Below are positions 10,985 through 23,402 of a DNA stretch of 64,000 nt, piece by piece. The notes beneath the pieces are model-generated. The model searched no databases. It was not told the DNA's origin and worked only from the letters and a program-made list of their open reading frames with translations. The position numbers were made by a program, and so were the translations under genes. This DNA is from Morinoia aosen (lineage: Eukaryota > Arthropoda > Malacostraca > Amphipoda > Talitridae). Positions within the stretch are counted from its first letter, which is position 1, and each line of letters begins with the position of its first letter. Where the stretch lies: contig CM059575.1 in the NCBI GenBank assembly GCA_030386875.1, positions 19,554,293-19,618,292 on the forward strand, in the 5' to 3' direction.

Positions 10985-12125
10985 CAACCGTGTAATTACC
11001 GACATTGGCTCAGAAGAGGCTCGTCAACATCACCAAAATTCACAGAGCGATCAAAGACCTTGGTGTAAGCTTTTATACACAAGGTAGGAAGAATATCTTA
11101 ACTATTAACATGAGAGAAGTTTGTTTGGAGAGGTTCAAGAAAGTTTTGAACTGGTTTCAACCATTGCAAATAGATTAAAAATAATGTTCTTTTCTAGTGA
11201 ATAGATTTTTTCAGTTGATAGGGCTTATGACGGATGTAATGACCGCTGAATTGCCTCTTCGAGCACTCACATTCAACACACGATCACTACAAAAAAACTT
11301 GCTAACGTCATATAGCCCTCAGCTTGGTTTCGAGTGAGGGTGACGTCTTTACCCACTTCATTGATGACAACGAAAAAATGAATGCCTAGCTTACTGTAGC
11401 GTTCTGTAAATAATATCATTTCATAGATGTTGGCCGAAGTCCCCTCAGGGGGATACAAATATTGTATCTAAGGGAATTAGCATTCCCAGGGGGACTATGT
11501 GAGGGACCGAGCTGACAGTTAGATAGGCCTTCTTTTTGTTGAAATAAAATGCTTGTTATGTTAAGGACCATTTTTTTCGGTTCACTACTGTAATGTTTTT
11601 TCAGCACCTACTACTTTCTTCTTCAACTTTGATCTCGTTTCATGAACTTCTTTCTTATCTTACTGTTTCTATGTCCTTTCTGCATAGATTCCGCGTTCCC
11701 TTAACTCCATACTAAATGGTGCCTTCTTCTTTCCTCTCGTTGAATCGCCTTTGTTGCGGATAGGGAGGCTTAAACTAACTAATAATCTAATATGTAGGCC
11801 GAAGCTTCAATTACGAAGTTTATGTCCCAACAGGACTCGGCTCCCGCTCACACGACGAGCAAAACTGTTGACTTCTCAAGAGGTCTAGTGTGTGTTTACG
11901 GGAGAAAGACTTTTGGCCTTCCAACTCACCTGACTTGAACCAGTTGGATTATCATTTTTGATCACAAACTGCGGCAAAAGTTTTTACGAAGCCCCAGATT
12001 CACAGCCCTTAAGAAAGACATGAAAAATGCCGTGAAGTCATTGGAAATAGCAGAAGTTATGGGCAACGCGTCCAGCTTTCGAAAGTAAATAAAAGCCGCC
12101 ATCATGGCTGAGGGCGGTGATTTCG
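10985..12125 (+). pseudogene. Decayed mariner/Tc1-type transposase, split by a repeat insertion
   Basis: Three blocks in order resemble one arthropod Tc1/mariner transposase family. The first (about 11000-11150) reads RAIKDLGVSFYTQGRKN and CLERFKKVLNWF. The second (about 11180-11260) reads VLFSSE, stop, IFSVDRAYDGCNDR, stop, IA. The third (11830-12125) reads QQDSAPAHTTSKTVDF, then in another frame SPDLNQLDYHF, then AVKSLEIAEVMGNASSFRK and AEGGDFE. The QQDSAPAH and SPDLN blocks carry the usual second and third catalytic acidic positions. Several stops and frame changes make it a pseudogene. A ~357-bp repeat (11440-11796) sits inside it. Terminal repeats were not found. Confidence 0.8.
11440..11796 (+). 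mobile_element. Interspersed ~360-bp element, copy 1, with 8-bp target duplication
   Basis: It starts TCCCCTCAGGGGGATACAAA and ends in GGCTTAAACTAAC plus an AT-rich tail. GGCCGAAG flanks it on both sides (11432-11439 and 11797-11804), which marks a real insertion. It shares long blocks with the other three copies: the GATACAA/TTGTATC palindrome, AGATTCCGCGTTCCCTTA, CTCCATACTAAATGGTGCC. No terminal inverted repeats and no coding capacity are seen. Class unknown; the variable AT-rich 3' end favours a short retroposon. Confidence 0.85.
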
Positions 12126-13008
12126 AAAAAAAAATTTGCTCTGATCTACAAAATAGACTGTCATAATGTTATAGTCTTAAAGTCTGTTGTTACTTTTTTC
12201 TTGAGTTATTATGGCTGAAGCATGGAAAGGAGATTTTACTTATTGATCTTCTGAGAGACCCTGTGTGTTATTATTATGATTGTTTTTCGTCCGTCTATCC
12301 GTACGTTACGATCTCCGCTTTGAAGCGATATCTTAGTTACGATTATACGCCATTAACTATCGCTGAGTAAATAGAAAATTGTTGGTGAGGTTAAACTACG
12401 TAAGGAAATGTTAGGTTAGTTTAGGAGATGTAAAGAGAGTGTAGGAATGATAGACTAGAATAGATTGGGATTGGTTATGGTAGAATAGGTTAGGTTAAGT
12501 TAGAATAGAATAGAGTAGTCTAAGACTGGTCAGGATATGGTCGATCATACAAGTTAAGTGAAATTAGTATAAGTACTGTTATGATGAAAAGTACTTAAAT
12601 ACAACAGAGAATAGTAGCAAAACAAAGATATAACTAAATTATATATCTTTAACTTTTTTTAAGAAAGTTGTTCTATGGTTCATTTTTCATAAAGATAATA
12701 TTTTTCACTGATTTTCTTGACATTACTTTAATACATGTCAAGGCTCAGATCCTCAACAGCTCTATTTTAAGTGAAAATTCTACTCGAAAAAGGAATTTAG
12801 TTCGTTAACAAGGACATGTTGCTCCAATGTTTCCATAGATAATGTGGTCACGCAGCTTGTGTTAGGTCTGCATTATAAATTTTTGTAACGTTGCTTAGAA
12901 GCCTCACAGCACTTTCATGCGTGATTGTATGCCTTCGATCTCAGCAAATTTTAATCTTCCTAGACCGTATTTGAACACTTGTCATTGCTCCTCAAGTGTT
13001 CTGAGAGG
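12126..13008. other. Non-coding; degenerate TTAGG-like stretch
   Basis: No gene recognised. About 12395-12535 is rich in TTAGGTTAG- and AGAATAGA-like words, including TAGGTTAGGTTA. That recalls the arthropod telomere word TTAGG but is too short and irregular to be called an interstitial telomere array. Confidence 0.35.
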
Positions 13009-15261
13009 TGTTGGCATCCCACTGAACACTGTTTTGTGTTCAGTGTGTTGGCATCCCACTGAACACTGTTTTGTGTTCAGTGTGCTGGCATCCCACTGAA
13101 CACTGTTTTTGTTCAGTGTGTTGGCACCCCACTGAACACTGTTTTGAGTTCAGTGAGTTGTCATCCCACTGAACACTGTTTTGTGTTCAGTGTGTTGGCA
13201 TCCCACTGAACACTGTTTTGTGTTCAGTGTGTTGGCATCCCACTGAACACTGTTTTGTGTTCAGTGTGTTGGCATCTTACTGAACACTGTTTTGTGTTCA
13301 GTGTGTTGGCATCTTACTGAACACTGTTTTGTGTTCAGTGTGTTGGCATCCCACTGAACACTGTTTTGTGTTCAGTGTGTTGGCATCTTACTGAACACTG
13401 TTTTGTGTTCAGTGTGTTGGCATCCCACTGAACACTGTTTTGTGTTCAGTGTGTTGGCATCCCTCTGAACACTGTTTCGTGTTCAGTGTGTTGGCATCCC
13501 ACTGAACACTGTTTTGTGTTCAGTGTGTTGGCATCTTACTGAACACTGTTTTGTGTTCAGTGTGTTGGCATCCCACTGAACACTGTTTTGTGTTCAGTGT
13601 TTTGGCATCCCACTGAACACTGTTTTGTGTTCAGTGTGTTGGCATCCCACTGAACACTGTTTTGTGTTCAGTGTGTTGGCATCTTACTGAACACTATTTT
13701 GTGTTCAGTGTGTTGGCATCCCACTGAACACTGTTTTGTGTTCAGTGTGTTGGCATCCCTCTGAACACTGTTTTGTGTTCAGTGAGTTGGCATCCCACTG
13801 AACACTGTTTTGTGTTCAGTGTGTTGGCATCCCACTGAACACTGTTTTGTGTTCAGTATGTTGGCATCCCACTGAACACTGTTTTGTGTTCAGTGTGTTG
13901 GCATCCCACTGAGCACTGTTTTGTGTTCAGTGTGTTGGCATCCCACTGAACACTGTTTTGTGTTCAGTGTGTTGGCATCCCACTGAACACTGTTTTGTGT
14001 TCAGTGTGTTGGCATCCCACTGAACACTGTTTTGTGTTCAGTGTGTTGGCATCCCACTGAACACTGTTTTGTGTTCAGTGTGTTGGCATCCCACTGAACA
14101 CTGTTTTGTGTTCAGTGTGTTGGCATCCCACTGAACACTGTTTTGTGTTCAGTGTGTTAGCATCCCACTGAACACTGTTTTGTGTTCAGTGTGTTGGCAT
14201 CCCACTGAACACTGTTTTGTGTTCAGTGTGTTGGCATCCCACTGAACACTGTTTTGTGTTCAGTGTGTTGGCATCCCACTGAACACTGTTTTGTGTTCAG
14301 TGTGTTGGCATCCCACTGAACACTGTTTTGTGTTCAGTGTGTTGGCATCCCACTGAACACTGTTTTGTGTTCAGCGTGTTGGCATCCCACTGAACACTGT
14401 TTTGTGTTCAGTGTGTTGGCATCTCACTGAACACTGCTTTGTGTTCAGTGTGTTGGCATCCCACTGAACACTATTTTGTGTTCAGTGAGTTGACATCCCA
14501 CTGAACACTGTTTTGTGTTCAGTGTGTTGGCATCCCACTGAACACTGTTTTGTGTTCAGTGAGTTGGCATCCCACTGAACACTGTTTTGTGTTCAGTGTG
14601 CTGGCATCCCACTGAACACTGTTTTTGTTCAGTGTGTTGGCATCCCACTGAACACTGTTTTGTGTTCAGTGAGTTGGCATCCCACTGAACACTGTTTTGT
14701 GTTCAGTGTGTTGGCATTCCACTGAACACTGTTTTGTGTTCAGTGTGTTGGCATCCCACTGAACACTGTTTTGTGTTCAGTGTGTTGGCATCCCACTGAA
14801 CACTGTTTTGTGTTCAGTGTGTTGGCATTCCACTGAACACTGTTTTGTGTTCAATGTGTTGGCATCCCACTGAACACTGTTTTGTGTTCAGTGTGTTGGC
14901 ATCCCACTGAGCACTGTTTTGTGTTCAGTGTGTTGGCATCCCACTGAACACTGTTTTGTGTTCAGTGTGTTGGCATCCCACTGAACACTGTTGTGTGTTC
15001 AGTGTGTTGGCATCCCACTGAACACTGTTTTGTGTTCAGTGTGTTGGCATCCCACTGAACACTGTTTTGTGTTCAGTGTGTTGGCATCCCTCTGAACACT
15101 GTTTTGTGTTCAGTGTGTTGGCATCCCTCTGAACACTGTTTTGTGTTCAGTGTGTTGGCATCCCACTGAACACTGTTTTGTGTTCAGTGTGTTGGCACCC
15201 CACTGAACACTGTTTTGTGTTCAGTGTGTTGGCATCTTACTGAACACTGTTTTGTTTTCAG
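13009..15261 (+). repeat. 37-bp minisatellite, about 61 copies, each able to form a hairpin
   Basis: Each unit contains CACTGAACAC, a 6-base TGTTTT loop, and GTGTTCAGTG, which is a perfect 10-bp inverted repeat. An 11-base linker like TGTTGGCATCC joins units. Variants cluster at the linker (CATCCCAC, CATCTTAC, CATCCCTC), whereas the stem arms are mostly unchanged. A few units have a shorter loop (GTTTTTGTTC). No coding meaning: stops occur in the frames. Confidence 0.96.
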
Positions 15262-15611
15262 TTCATTGCCACAGGACGGACCGCATTCCGTGTCAGGGAT
15301 GTCGTCACAGCCATCATACCAGCCAGACACCGCTCTGTAGTGGTTCACTTACGCGACATAAGCTCTAATATTCCCTCAAAATCGCCCCCTTTAAGCCAAA
15401 ACTTTCAGCGTATCTCAAGTATTTTCGGCCGAAAGCTTTTTATGAGAGCACTTGGCGCTATTATGGGTGAACTTTAAAGCATAATTCCTTGCGGCTCGAG
15501 GAAAGTTTTGAGTAAGTGTGTTTTATTTTACTGACGGCATTTCCGCCGGAGGAAAAGAGTTGGCTTTTGCAAGATCGATTTTGTACCTTATTTTGTATTC
15601 AGGTTAATTGA
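15262..15611. other. Spacer between arrays
   Basis: Unique-looking sequence between the 37-bp array and the GGT-rich stretch. No gene, RNA or transposon recognised. Confidence 0.4.
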
Positions 15612-15802
15612 GCAAGTTTGGTGGAGGTGGTGGGAATGAGCTGGTGGGTGATAAACTGGTGATGGTGGTGGTGGTGGTGGTAAGCTGGTGGTAGTGGTGG
15701 TGATAGGCTGGTGGTGGTAGTGGGTGATAAGCTGGTGGTGGTGGTGGTGGTGGTGGTGGTAAGCTGGTGGTAGTGGTGGTGATGAGGAACAGGTAGTGGT
15801 TG
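15612..15802 (+). repeat. GGT-rich trinucleotide repeat
   Basis: Runs of GGTGGTGGT are interrupted by AAGCTGGTGGTAGTGG and GATAAGCTGG segments, giving a degenerate array of about 190 bases. It directly precedes the 21-bp minisatellite. Confidence 0.9.
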
Positions 15803-15828
15803 CTGGTGTTTAACGCACCCTTCGCTGA

Positions 15829-16282
15829 AAGTCAAACGCTGAAATGTGAAAATCAATCGCTGGAATTAGGATGTCAATCCCTGGATTGTGAAAGTCAATT
15901 GTTGGATTGTTTTAGTCAACCGCTGGATTGTGACAGTCAATCGCTGGATTGTGAAAGTCAATCGCTGGATTGTGAAAGTCAATCGCTGGATTGTGAAAGT
16001 CAATCGCTAGATTGTGAAAGTCAATCGCACGATTGTGAAAGTCAATCGCTGGATTGTGAAAGTCAATCGCTGGATTGTGAAAGTCAATCGCACGATTGTG
16101 AAAGTCAATCACTGGATTGTGAAAGTCAATCGCACGATTGTGAAAGTCAATCGCTGGATTGTGAAAGTCAATCGCACGATTGTGAAAGTCAATCGCTGGA
16201 TTGTGAAAGTCAATCGCTGGGTTGTGAAAGTCAATCGCACGATTGTGAAAGTCAATCGCTGGGTTGTGGAAAACAATCGCTG
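15829..16282 (+). repeat. 21-bp minisatellite, about 21 copies
   Basis: The unit is built on GTGAAAGTCAATCGCTGGAT plus T. Two main variants, TCGCTGG and TCGCACG, alternate through the second half, so dimer units were probably duplicated. Because 21 is a multiple of 3, several frames stay open (one gives CESQSLD seven-residue repeats from 15800 to 16585). I see no promoter, splice or homology support for a gene. Confidence 0.95.
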
Positions 16283-16797
16283 TATATACTGTCGGGTATG
16301 AAAAAGTCTTTATTTCATGTAGGATGGATAAAATTTTGGGGGGTGAGAGCACTGGGAATAACATTCGTACTCTCTATTAAATCATGTATCTTGTTTAAGG
16401 AACACTTCCTCCTCGCAAATTCTTTTTGCACACGCATTCACATATTATCGCAAACCCAATGGGTGGCCAGCCTTTCACTTTGCGAATTATTACAAACTCC
16501 TGATCTTTTGACAATTTACTGTCGAGGTACTGAGATTCTGATTGAGAAGCTCATGTTCAACTTTTGGTTGGTTTTTATACCCTAAATAATCTTGGTATTG
16601 TTATAAGTTTATACTGCATCACTAACGGTTCATTGTGTGCTTTACTACTCGACTCTTTCATGCGCATAACTTGCGTACATGTGTAATTTGTGTATGCTCG
16701 TATATAGTTCTACGTGTGATTAGATGTATCGAAATTGAGTCGTACACGAAGGCGTGTTTTATTTCAGTAAGTTTGTTCTAATGATTCATTGAAGAAT
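16283..16797. other. Spacer between array and repeat element
   Basis: No gene recognised; AT-rich unique-looking sequence that ends in the TGAAGAAT target duplication at 16790-16797. Confidence 0.4.
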
Positions 16798-17208
16798 TCC
16801 CTCATGGGGATACAACTATTGTATCTATGGGAATTAGCATTCTCAAGGGGAAAATGTGAGGGCTCGAGCTCAGGGTTAGGTAGGCCTTCTTTTTGCTGAA
16901 ATAAAATATTTTTGTTATGTTAATGACCACCTTTTTTTCGGTTCACTGCAGTCCTACTTTTAGCGCCTACTACTTTCTTTTCAACTTGTATCTTGTTTCA
17001 TAAACTTTTTCTCAACTTACTGTTTCTATGCCCCTTCTGCATAGATTCCGCGTTCCCTTAGCTCCATACTAAATGTATGGAGACGTATTCTGCGTTTCGC
17101 GTTATAATGTATTCCGCGTTCCCTTATCTCCTCCTTCCTCCTTCTCCTCTTTGGAACACTTTTTTTGAGGCCAGGGAGGCTTAAACTAACATGCAACATA
17201 ATTTTTAA
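16798..17208 (+). mobile_element. Interspersed ~360-bp element, copy 2, with 8-bp target duplication
   Basis: It starts TCCCTCATGGGGATACAAC and ends GGCTTAAACTAACATGC plus an AT-rich tail. TGAAGAAT flanks it at 16790-16797 and 17209-17216. It is longer (411 bases) than copy 1 because of an extra internal segment around 17075-17125, where ATTCCGCGTTCCCTTA occurs a second time. No coding capacity. Confidence 0.85.
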
Positions 17209-17216
17209 TGAAGAAT

Positions 17217-19689
17217 AAACTTTGTTTGGTGAGCCTCAAGACTTTCCTCTCTACTGTAAGAGTTAAAATTTCTGTAAAATTTCCAATGAACGAAACTTTT
17301 ACTTTATTTTATTTCTTAGATTTTATCACGGTCGATAAAAAATTTATGCAACTGCAATTTAAAGAAATGGATTTGCTAATTTCACTTGAACCTTCCCGCA
17401 CATAACTAGATGGTGTTCACAGTGGCGTCTACATTCTCATAAGAAACCCACTTGGCACAAACCTCGAATAAAATAGTAAATTTGGGACAACTTCTTCTGG
17501 CGTCGAAAGGTTCTATTTCAAAACCCTCATTACATTCTGCCTCTCTTAGAACATCAGATTGTATATTGCATTGCATCAGACAATACATTCCGAGGTCGGA
17601 TTGTTCAGAAGACATCGCGTGAGCGGCAAGCCCGCGCTGAACAACACTCGCTGCGCCGCTCGCTTACCACCTCCCGCCGCTCGCTGCGCACAGGTGCAAT
17701 TCTCTGAAAATCGACTCATATATTTATGGCGACTCGTAAAACTCGAGGGCAATGATATGCGAATAACTTGCAAGGCGTTTATTCTCAATGAATCTTATTT
17801 TGTGGTCTTTGTTGGTCTGAAATGCAAATACACTCGGCGGAACAGCACGCACGCGTGGTACACCTGCAGGTGTCGAGAATGAAAATCATACCTAAAGCTT
17901 CAAATTTCTCAAGTTGATGCTTCATTGGGAGTTCCTACTCTGATTTTTTGACAAGAAAAAATAAATTATCATTTCTTAAGTTTTGAAAGTAGTGAAATGT
18001 GTATTATTTTAATTTTTTTATTTATTCACTCGTGATTTAATTTTTCCCGCTATTTCCTTGATATTTGTCAATAAATATAAAATATACTTCGAGGCTAATA
18101 TTTCAAACAGAGAACTGGCATCAAATTCCTTAAGTAACCTAAAACTTTGGCGTCGTAACTTGAAGTTCGGCAAAAGTTTTAAATATATTTAGAACATGAA
18201 AGTTATTGTACCAGAACACTCAGGAATGAATATCGAAATTTTTAGGAAAAACTAAACTTCTCCAACTAACAACTGTGTTCAGTTCATGAAATAAAATTAT
18301 GAGAGAAATTTCGAAAAGATCATGAAAAACTGGGATCGCTCAAGCGGGGGAAGTGATAACACTTTTTTGCAGAAAATAGAAAAATGCAGCCAACTTTTTC
18401 ACAAAAATGAATAAATTCGGAAACAGTAAATGCCAAATAAGCACAAGAAATGATAGCTCGGTTCGAGGTAGGGGGGAATAACGTTTCATTCTGCGCTAAA
18501 AAACGAGTTCCCAATCCATTCATAAGGCTGAAGAGGCGAAGACCCGACAACACAACAAAATGTTCATTAATATTAATTACACTCACTATTACACGTAAAG
18601 GAAGCCTTATTTTCATCACGTTCCGGCGCTAAAATTATTCGAATACTAATTACGTGGTAACAAAAATTTGATGCAAATTCATGGATAGACTTTGTAGGAC
18701 AACCAAATCAAGCTGATTGTAGATCGTAGAACACAGAAGAGCACAACGTTGTCAATGCTAAAATAAACTGAGTTAACAGAGACAAATGCATTCTACGGAG
18801 CTCCAGTGAGTGAATGCTTTGTCACGCATAGACGGGAGGATTGACGGTCGGGTCTGCCTGGAAGAATAGATCGATTTTGTATTTGGTCTCCTAAAACTTT
18901 CAATCATCCTTTTGACGCTCAAAATTACATGTTAAGATTGACTTCAGGTCAGCTGTGACAGATACGGTTAGGACCTCAGCCAAAGCTCGGCTCAAAAAAA
19001 GATCTGCGTTTAATCTAAATGACTTACTCTAGGAGTACTCCTTTGGAAAGTCGAGCGTCTACTTCCAAATTTTTTGTTTGTTAGGACGGCATAATTTTGT
19101 TCTCCGGGCGTAGAGAGCTTTACTTCCTACTCCCATCCTGATTCATTATTTAAAGCCCAGGTGCATGTTCGATTTTGCGAGACAACCAGTAAATCTGTGA
19201 GATGTTGTCACGTAGAGAGGTCGATGAACATTGGCTTTGCAATATAATAATGACATTTGCTATTGGAATAAACATTTAGTATTATATGTCTCTCTTAGAT
19301 AATGAATGGCTTAGTAGTTTGGAAACAAAAAGCTAATGTCATAAAACGATTGCTTTATGAAGGCCCGCAACATGTTTTGAAATCTGAGTAATAAATGAGT
19401 TACTAAATCACGTTGACATTGGCTATATATTTGCAACACAGCCTAGAGAGTTTACAGATAATCAACTAATGAGAACAGGATATCGCGGGTATAATTAGAA
19501 AACAAAAAAAATTGTGCGGAACCTGAGCAAATTTGCGTAATTTTAAAATTTTGTTTCTAATTTTACATAAAATATTGGTAGCAGTGGCAGCAGTTCTTCA
19601 TATTAATCCAGAAAGCTTCGAAAACTGAAAGAAACGTTCTTAATGCTAGAAGGAAGGAGAAGTTTAAATTACTTATTTAATTCAATGGA
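17217..19689. other. Non-coding stretch
   Basis: No gene recognised. A short GC-rich island at about 17610-17700 (CGCTGCGCCGCTCGC-like words) stands out from the AT-rich surroundings. Open frames across it are short and show no family resemblance. Confidence 0.4.
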
Positions 19690-20060
19690 ATTTAACCTGC
19701 GCTGTTTTTCCTGGTGAGAACAAATCTCAAAGGGTGATTTGAAAGAAGTTAATTCTACTGATGGCTTATTGTAAGGAGTTATTTTAAGGACGTTAATCTC
19801 TCTACCAAGATATTTAGAACAGTCATTTAAACGGGGTAATACCTATCAAAGGAATTATTGTTAGGAAGTTAATCCTATTGCACGAATATTTAGAGGAATT
19901 ATATCCTGTAACAGGAATAAATGAAAATTTTTTCCCAAGGGGCTAATCCTACCACAGAAGTATTTTAACGAATCATTTTAAAGACTTTAATCCTATACAA
20001 AAACATTTTAAGCAATCATTTTAAATAGGCTAATCCTAACACGAAGAAATTTCAAAAAGA
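19690..20060 (+). repeat. Old, decayed ~44-bp minisatellite
   Basis: TTAATCCTA-like words recur about every 43-44 bases, each followed by ATATTTAGA or TATTTTAA and then CATTTTAAA-like words. The last three units (about 19950-20045) are the clearest. Divergence is high, unlike the other arrays here. Confidence 0.65.
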
Positions 20061-23000
20061 TTTAAAACAACACAGACTATTTTAGTCGTTATTAAAAACA
20101 TGAAAAAACATATCGAAGACAAACAAATATTATTTTTACACGATTTTGGCTGAGGTACCGTTATTTTGATTTAAGAGCTCATTTACAGCTTTTGATTTGT
20201 TTTTAAAATTCTAAATAATCATACACTAGTTAAAAACCTTTCGGCATGATCAATGCATCATTTACGTTTCAGAAGCTGCTTTAGGGTTTCATGCTTTAAA
20301 GTTATCAGCATTTGTTTTAGCCAAGAAGCTTTGCGATCACGCCTAGAGCATCCTAGAAAAACGTACTCCAATTACACAGTTAACCTCCCAGCGGCAGAGA
20401 ATAAGCTGCAGAGAATAAGAGGTAGAGAATAAGCTGCAGTTCAAAACACATCTTGGGAATCAGACTATGGGCGTGCAGGTGTTCTGAAATGTAGTAGGTT
20501 TCGAAAAGGAATATACTCCCTGACGGTCGTCATGAGTGGCTTCGGCTGATGAAGTAATTAGGATTCCAAGTCTGAATTATTCATGATAGAGCACCCACTT
20601 CATCAGAGTTGCTCTTAGATATGCATAAGCTTCATCATTAATTAGTGATAATATTAGCCGGCCTGCACGTACGACAACCTCTTCTGTATGCCTTCGTACG
20701 TCTGTCAGTTATTTTGAGTAGAGAATAATTTGACACTGTTGCCAGGTCCACGGAATGTTCACGAAGAGCACGTTACTGAACAATGCTGAGGTAAGCAATA
20801 CTGTTTGCAATTTGTCACTACTTTTTTGCAGTGTTTTTTGTTTTGGGTGGAGAAAATGGTAGACGATTCTTTTTTGTTGCAGTAGTGTCTTACTAATTTA
20901 TTTCTTGAACACAACTTTAAATATTTTAAAGCACAACACTTGAGTTTTTGGTTTATTGTGACAATTTTTCTTCTAATATTTATCTTGGTTTTAGAAACTA
21001 TTTTCTTCTACAATGCATTTTATTTATTGGGTATCGGAGTTATTTTCATTACAACAACATCCTGGGTTTCTAACGCTACATTTTGGAGCTCATTAGATTC
21101 TGATATGCAAGTGCCTACTACGATGGTTTGTGGAGATGTTTTGATTTTTCTGAAGATTTTTGATCTATTAAGTCAAAAAATAGTTTAACTATTGCATTGC
21201 TTAGTAAAATTTTATGTTATTAGTGGGCGTACATGAAAAACATTTTAAAATTTAAATTTACTTTAAAATTAAAAAATACTTGAAATCTTAAAAATAATTG
21301 TGATACATGCCTTTTCTGCGCACCAACAGCGGAAAACACTAACCTTACTAAATTTAGACAGTTATTATTAGGTTTCGTTGGATTCACAACTGAAACAAGA
21401 ATTAGAAAGAACGATATCTCGGACTTTCAACCTAAATTACTAGACATCGTTAACTGTACCAGTATTTATACACAGTTTTGGCTGCTATGAGACCAGGGCA
21501 CGGCTCTGGCTGAGCAGTCAGCTACCTTTGACTTTTGCCAGCAATAGTCGGCTGACTGCGGTGCATTGATCAATTACTTTGGTCATTATGTCAGAAAAGT
21601 TTTTGTCTTCAAAAGAATGTCAGCGTTCTGGTCTGAATTTAGAGAAGTCAGTGACCTGAGGGATAATATGCATCAAACCAACGTTAAGCTAAGCTTTAGA
21701 ATACAATTTCCTCCAATTGTCATCCCACAGCACTGCGAACAAGTGTAGATAGAGTCAGGAGAAAAGCGCTTGAATTGATGCGTGACGTTTACGATGCTTG
21801 CAGCATGACAACAGGCCAATTGACACTGAACCTCAAGAGAGACTGGTACGCCATCTGTTGGCACAAACGCAAGACGAGAAACGAATACAGCACATAATTT
21901 TTGAACATGTGAATCGTGCACGTAATTACTACTCAACGAAGACAAAATGCTAATGCTGGTGCTAATGATGAAGCAATAATGTTTTTACTGTTAACCTTTG
22001 CAACGTTTCACTTCGCTGATGCACAGAAAAATTCTTATCGACGCTAAAGTTTTATACGATTCTGCGAGCATATTTTTTCGACGCTGATTTTCACAGTTAT
22101 AACTTTGGCTAGAGTAAGAGTACTTCCAAATTAATCTGCGTGTATTCAGAACAGGAGCTTCATATACTGAAAAATTAAGGAAGGGCTTCAGAAGCTACCT
22201 CGAGTTGAAAGAAGCGATACTAAATTCACATAACACAATGAATGGAATTTCGTTCAGGATATGGAAGAAACCAAGCGTCGAATGATCTAAATGTAAAGAT
22301 GCAAATGGTAGCATGTATGTAGAGGATAAGTTGGAATTTAAATTTTTGAGATGTAGGTAAGGTTTTAATTTTCACAAAATACAATCGAAGTTGTAAACAA
22401 ACTCACGTCGCCAGATGAAGAAATTTTCTTTTGTCTGTCTGAAGGTAATCAAGGCTGAAATCTTAACGGAATGTTCGAAAGTTAAAATGTTCGAAAATAT
22501 AAAAAAGCTGAGCAGTCGATGTGATATAAAATGCATTTCTAAGAGGCTTCCTGAAAATATTTGGCAGAAATTATCCATTTTATGGTTTTTTCTCGTTCCT
22601 TCGAGTAGAGTCCGTGCTCTCAATTCCTGAATATTAATTGGCGATAAATTATCACAATATTCTCTCTACCATAGCCCACTTAAGCTTATTTGCTTCTCCC
22701 ATATCAACTTCATTTTAAATTCCTTCATGTTTAAGCGAGAAATCTAAGTTATTTTCTAACCGATCATACTTCATGCTTTATTTTTATATTAGTTTCCTTT
22801 ATTCGCTATAGGTTTAAAAAAGTGTTTTTAAGAAACCTTCATGTTTCTAATCTCAACCGATTTCAAAACTGAACGTGGAATCAGCAACATTTCTATTTCA
22901 GTTGGAATATTCAAGTTCACGCAACATCTTAAGTGTGGTCATATATAATTACATCGGTTTAGCTAAACTAATAAATCAATTCCATGGTAATATTATTTAA

Positions 23001-23364
23001 CTTTATTGAAGTTGCGAGAATCATTCTTTAGACTCAGAGCACTTTTTCCTCTATGATGGATTCTTGCACAATTTCCCATATTACATAGAACTCGGCCTTT
23101 TCGTTATTCAGCAAAAAAATCAAAACATCTCCCTCAATACAGTGGGCTGGTATGCGTCTACATGTATCGCTTGCTTACAACATTGATGACAGTTACATAA
23201 TAAATGCGTAAGTTTATGACGTCGAATGATCAGAAATACATCTATCTGAGAGAAAATTACTCTCTTTTTATTTATTTCCTATCTATTCAAAGTTCAGGAT
23301 GCCATGACACCAATGACAGGATTTTAACAAACGCTCGCCTCGCACCATCTCATCCATCTAATCT
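20061..23364. other. Non-coding stretch downstream of the myosuppressin gene
   Basis: No gene recognised. A hydrophobic 82-codon open frame at 20940-21188 shows no family features and is probably chance. The remainder is AT-rich. Confidence 0.4.
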
Positions 23365-23384
23365 TTTATTCTTCTTCTTTTATT
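23365..23384 (-). promoter_or_regulatory. Two poly(A) signals for the myosuppressin gene
   Basis: Minus-strand AATAAA occurs at 23379-23384 and 23365-23370, about 20 and 33 bases after the TAA stop. They would give a very short 3' UTR. Both are exact hexamers in the right orientation. Confidence 0.6.
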
Positions 23385-23402
23385 TAGGCGTCGGAGGCTA
23401 AA

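Noticed and set aside
12395..12535. Interstitial TTAGG telomere repeat
   Set aside because: Only two adjacent TTAGG words and irregular spacing; more likely a simple-sequence drift region.
13009..15261. CRISPR-like appearance of the regularly spaced palindromic repeat
   Set aside because: The linkers are copies of one another, not unique spacers, there are no cas genes, and the setting is eukaryotic. It is a minisatellite.
15800..16585. 261-codon frame with CESQSLD repeats as a secreted cysteine-rich protein
   Set aside because: Produced by a 21-bp array; other frames on both strands are open too, and no signal peptide or known domain is present.
20940..21188. Hydrophobic 82-codon frame as a membrane protein or mitochondrial insert
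   Set aside because: AT-rich DNA readily encodes Phe/Ile/Leu runs. I found no match to a mitochondrial protein and no supporting splice or promoter context.
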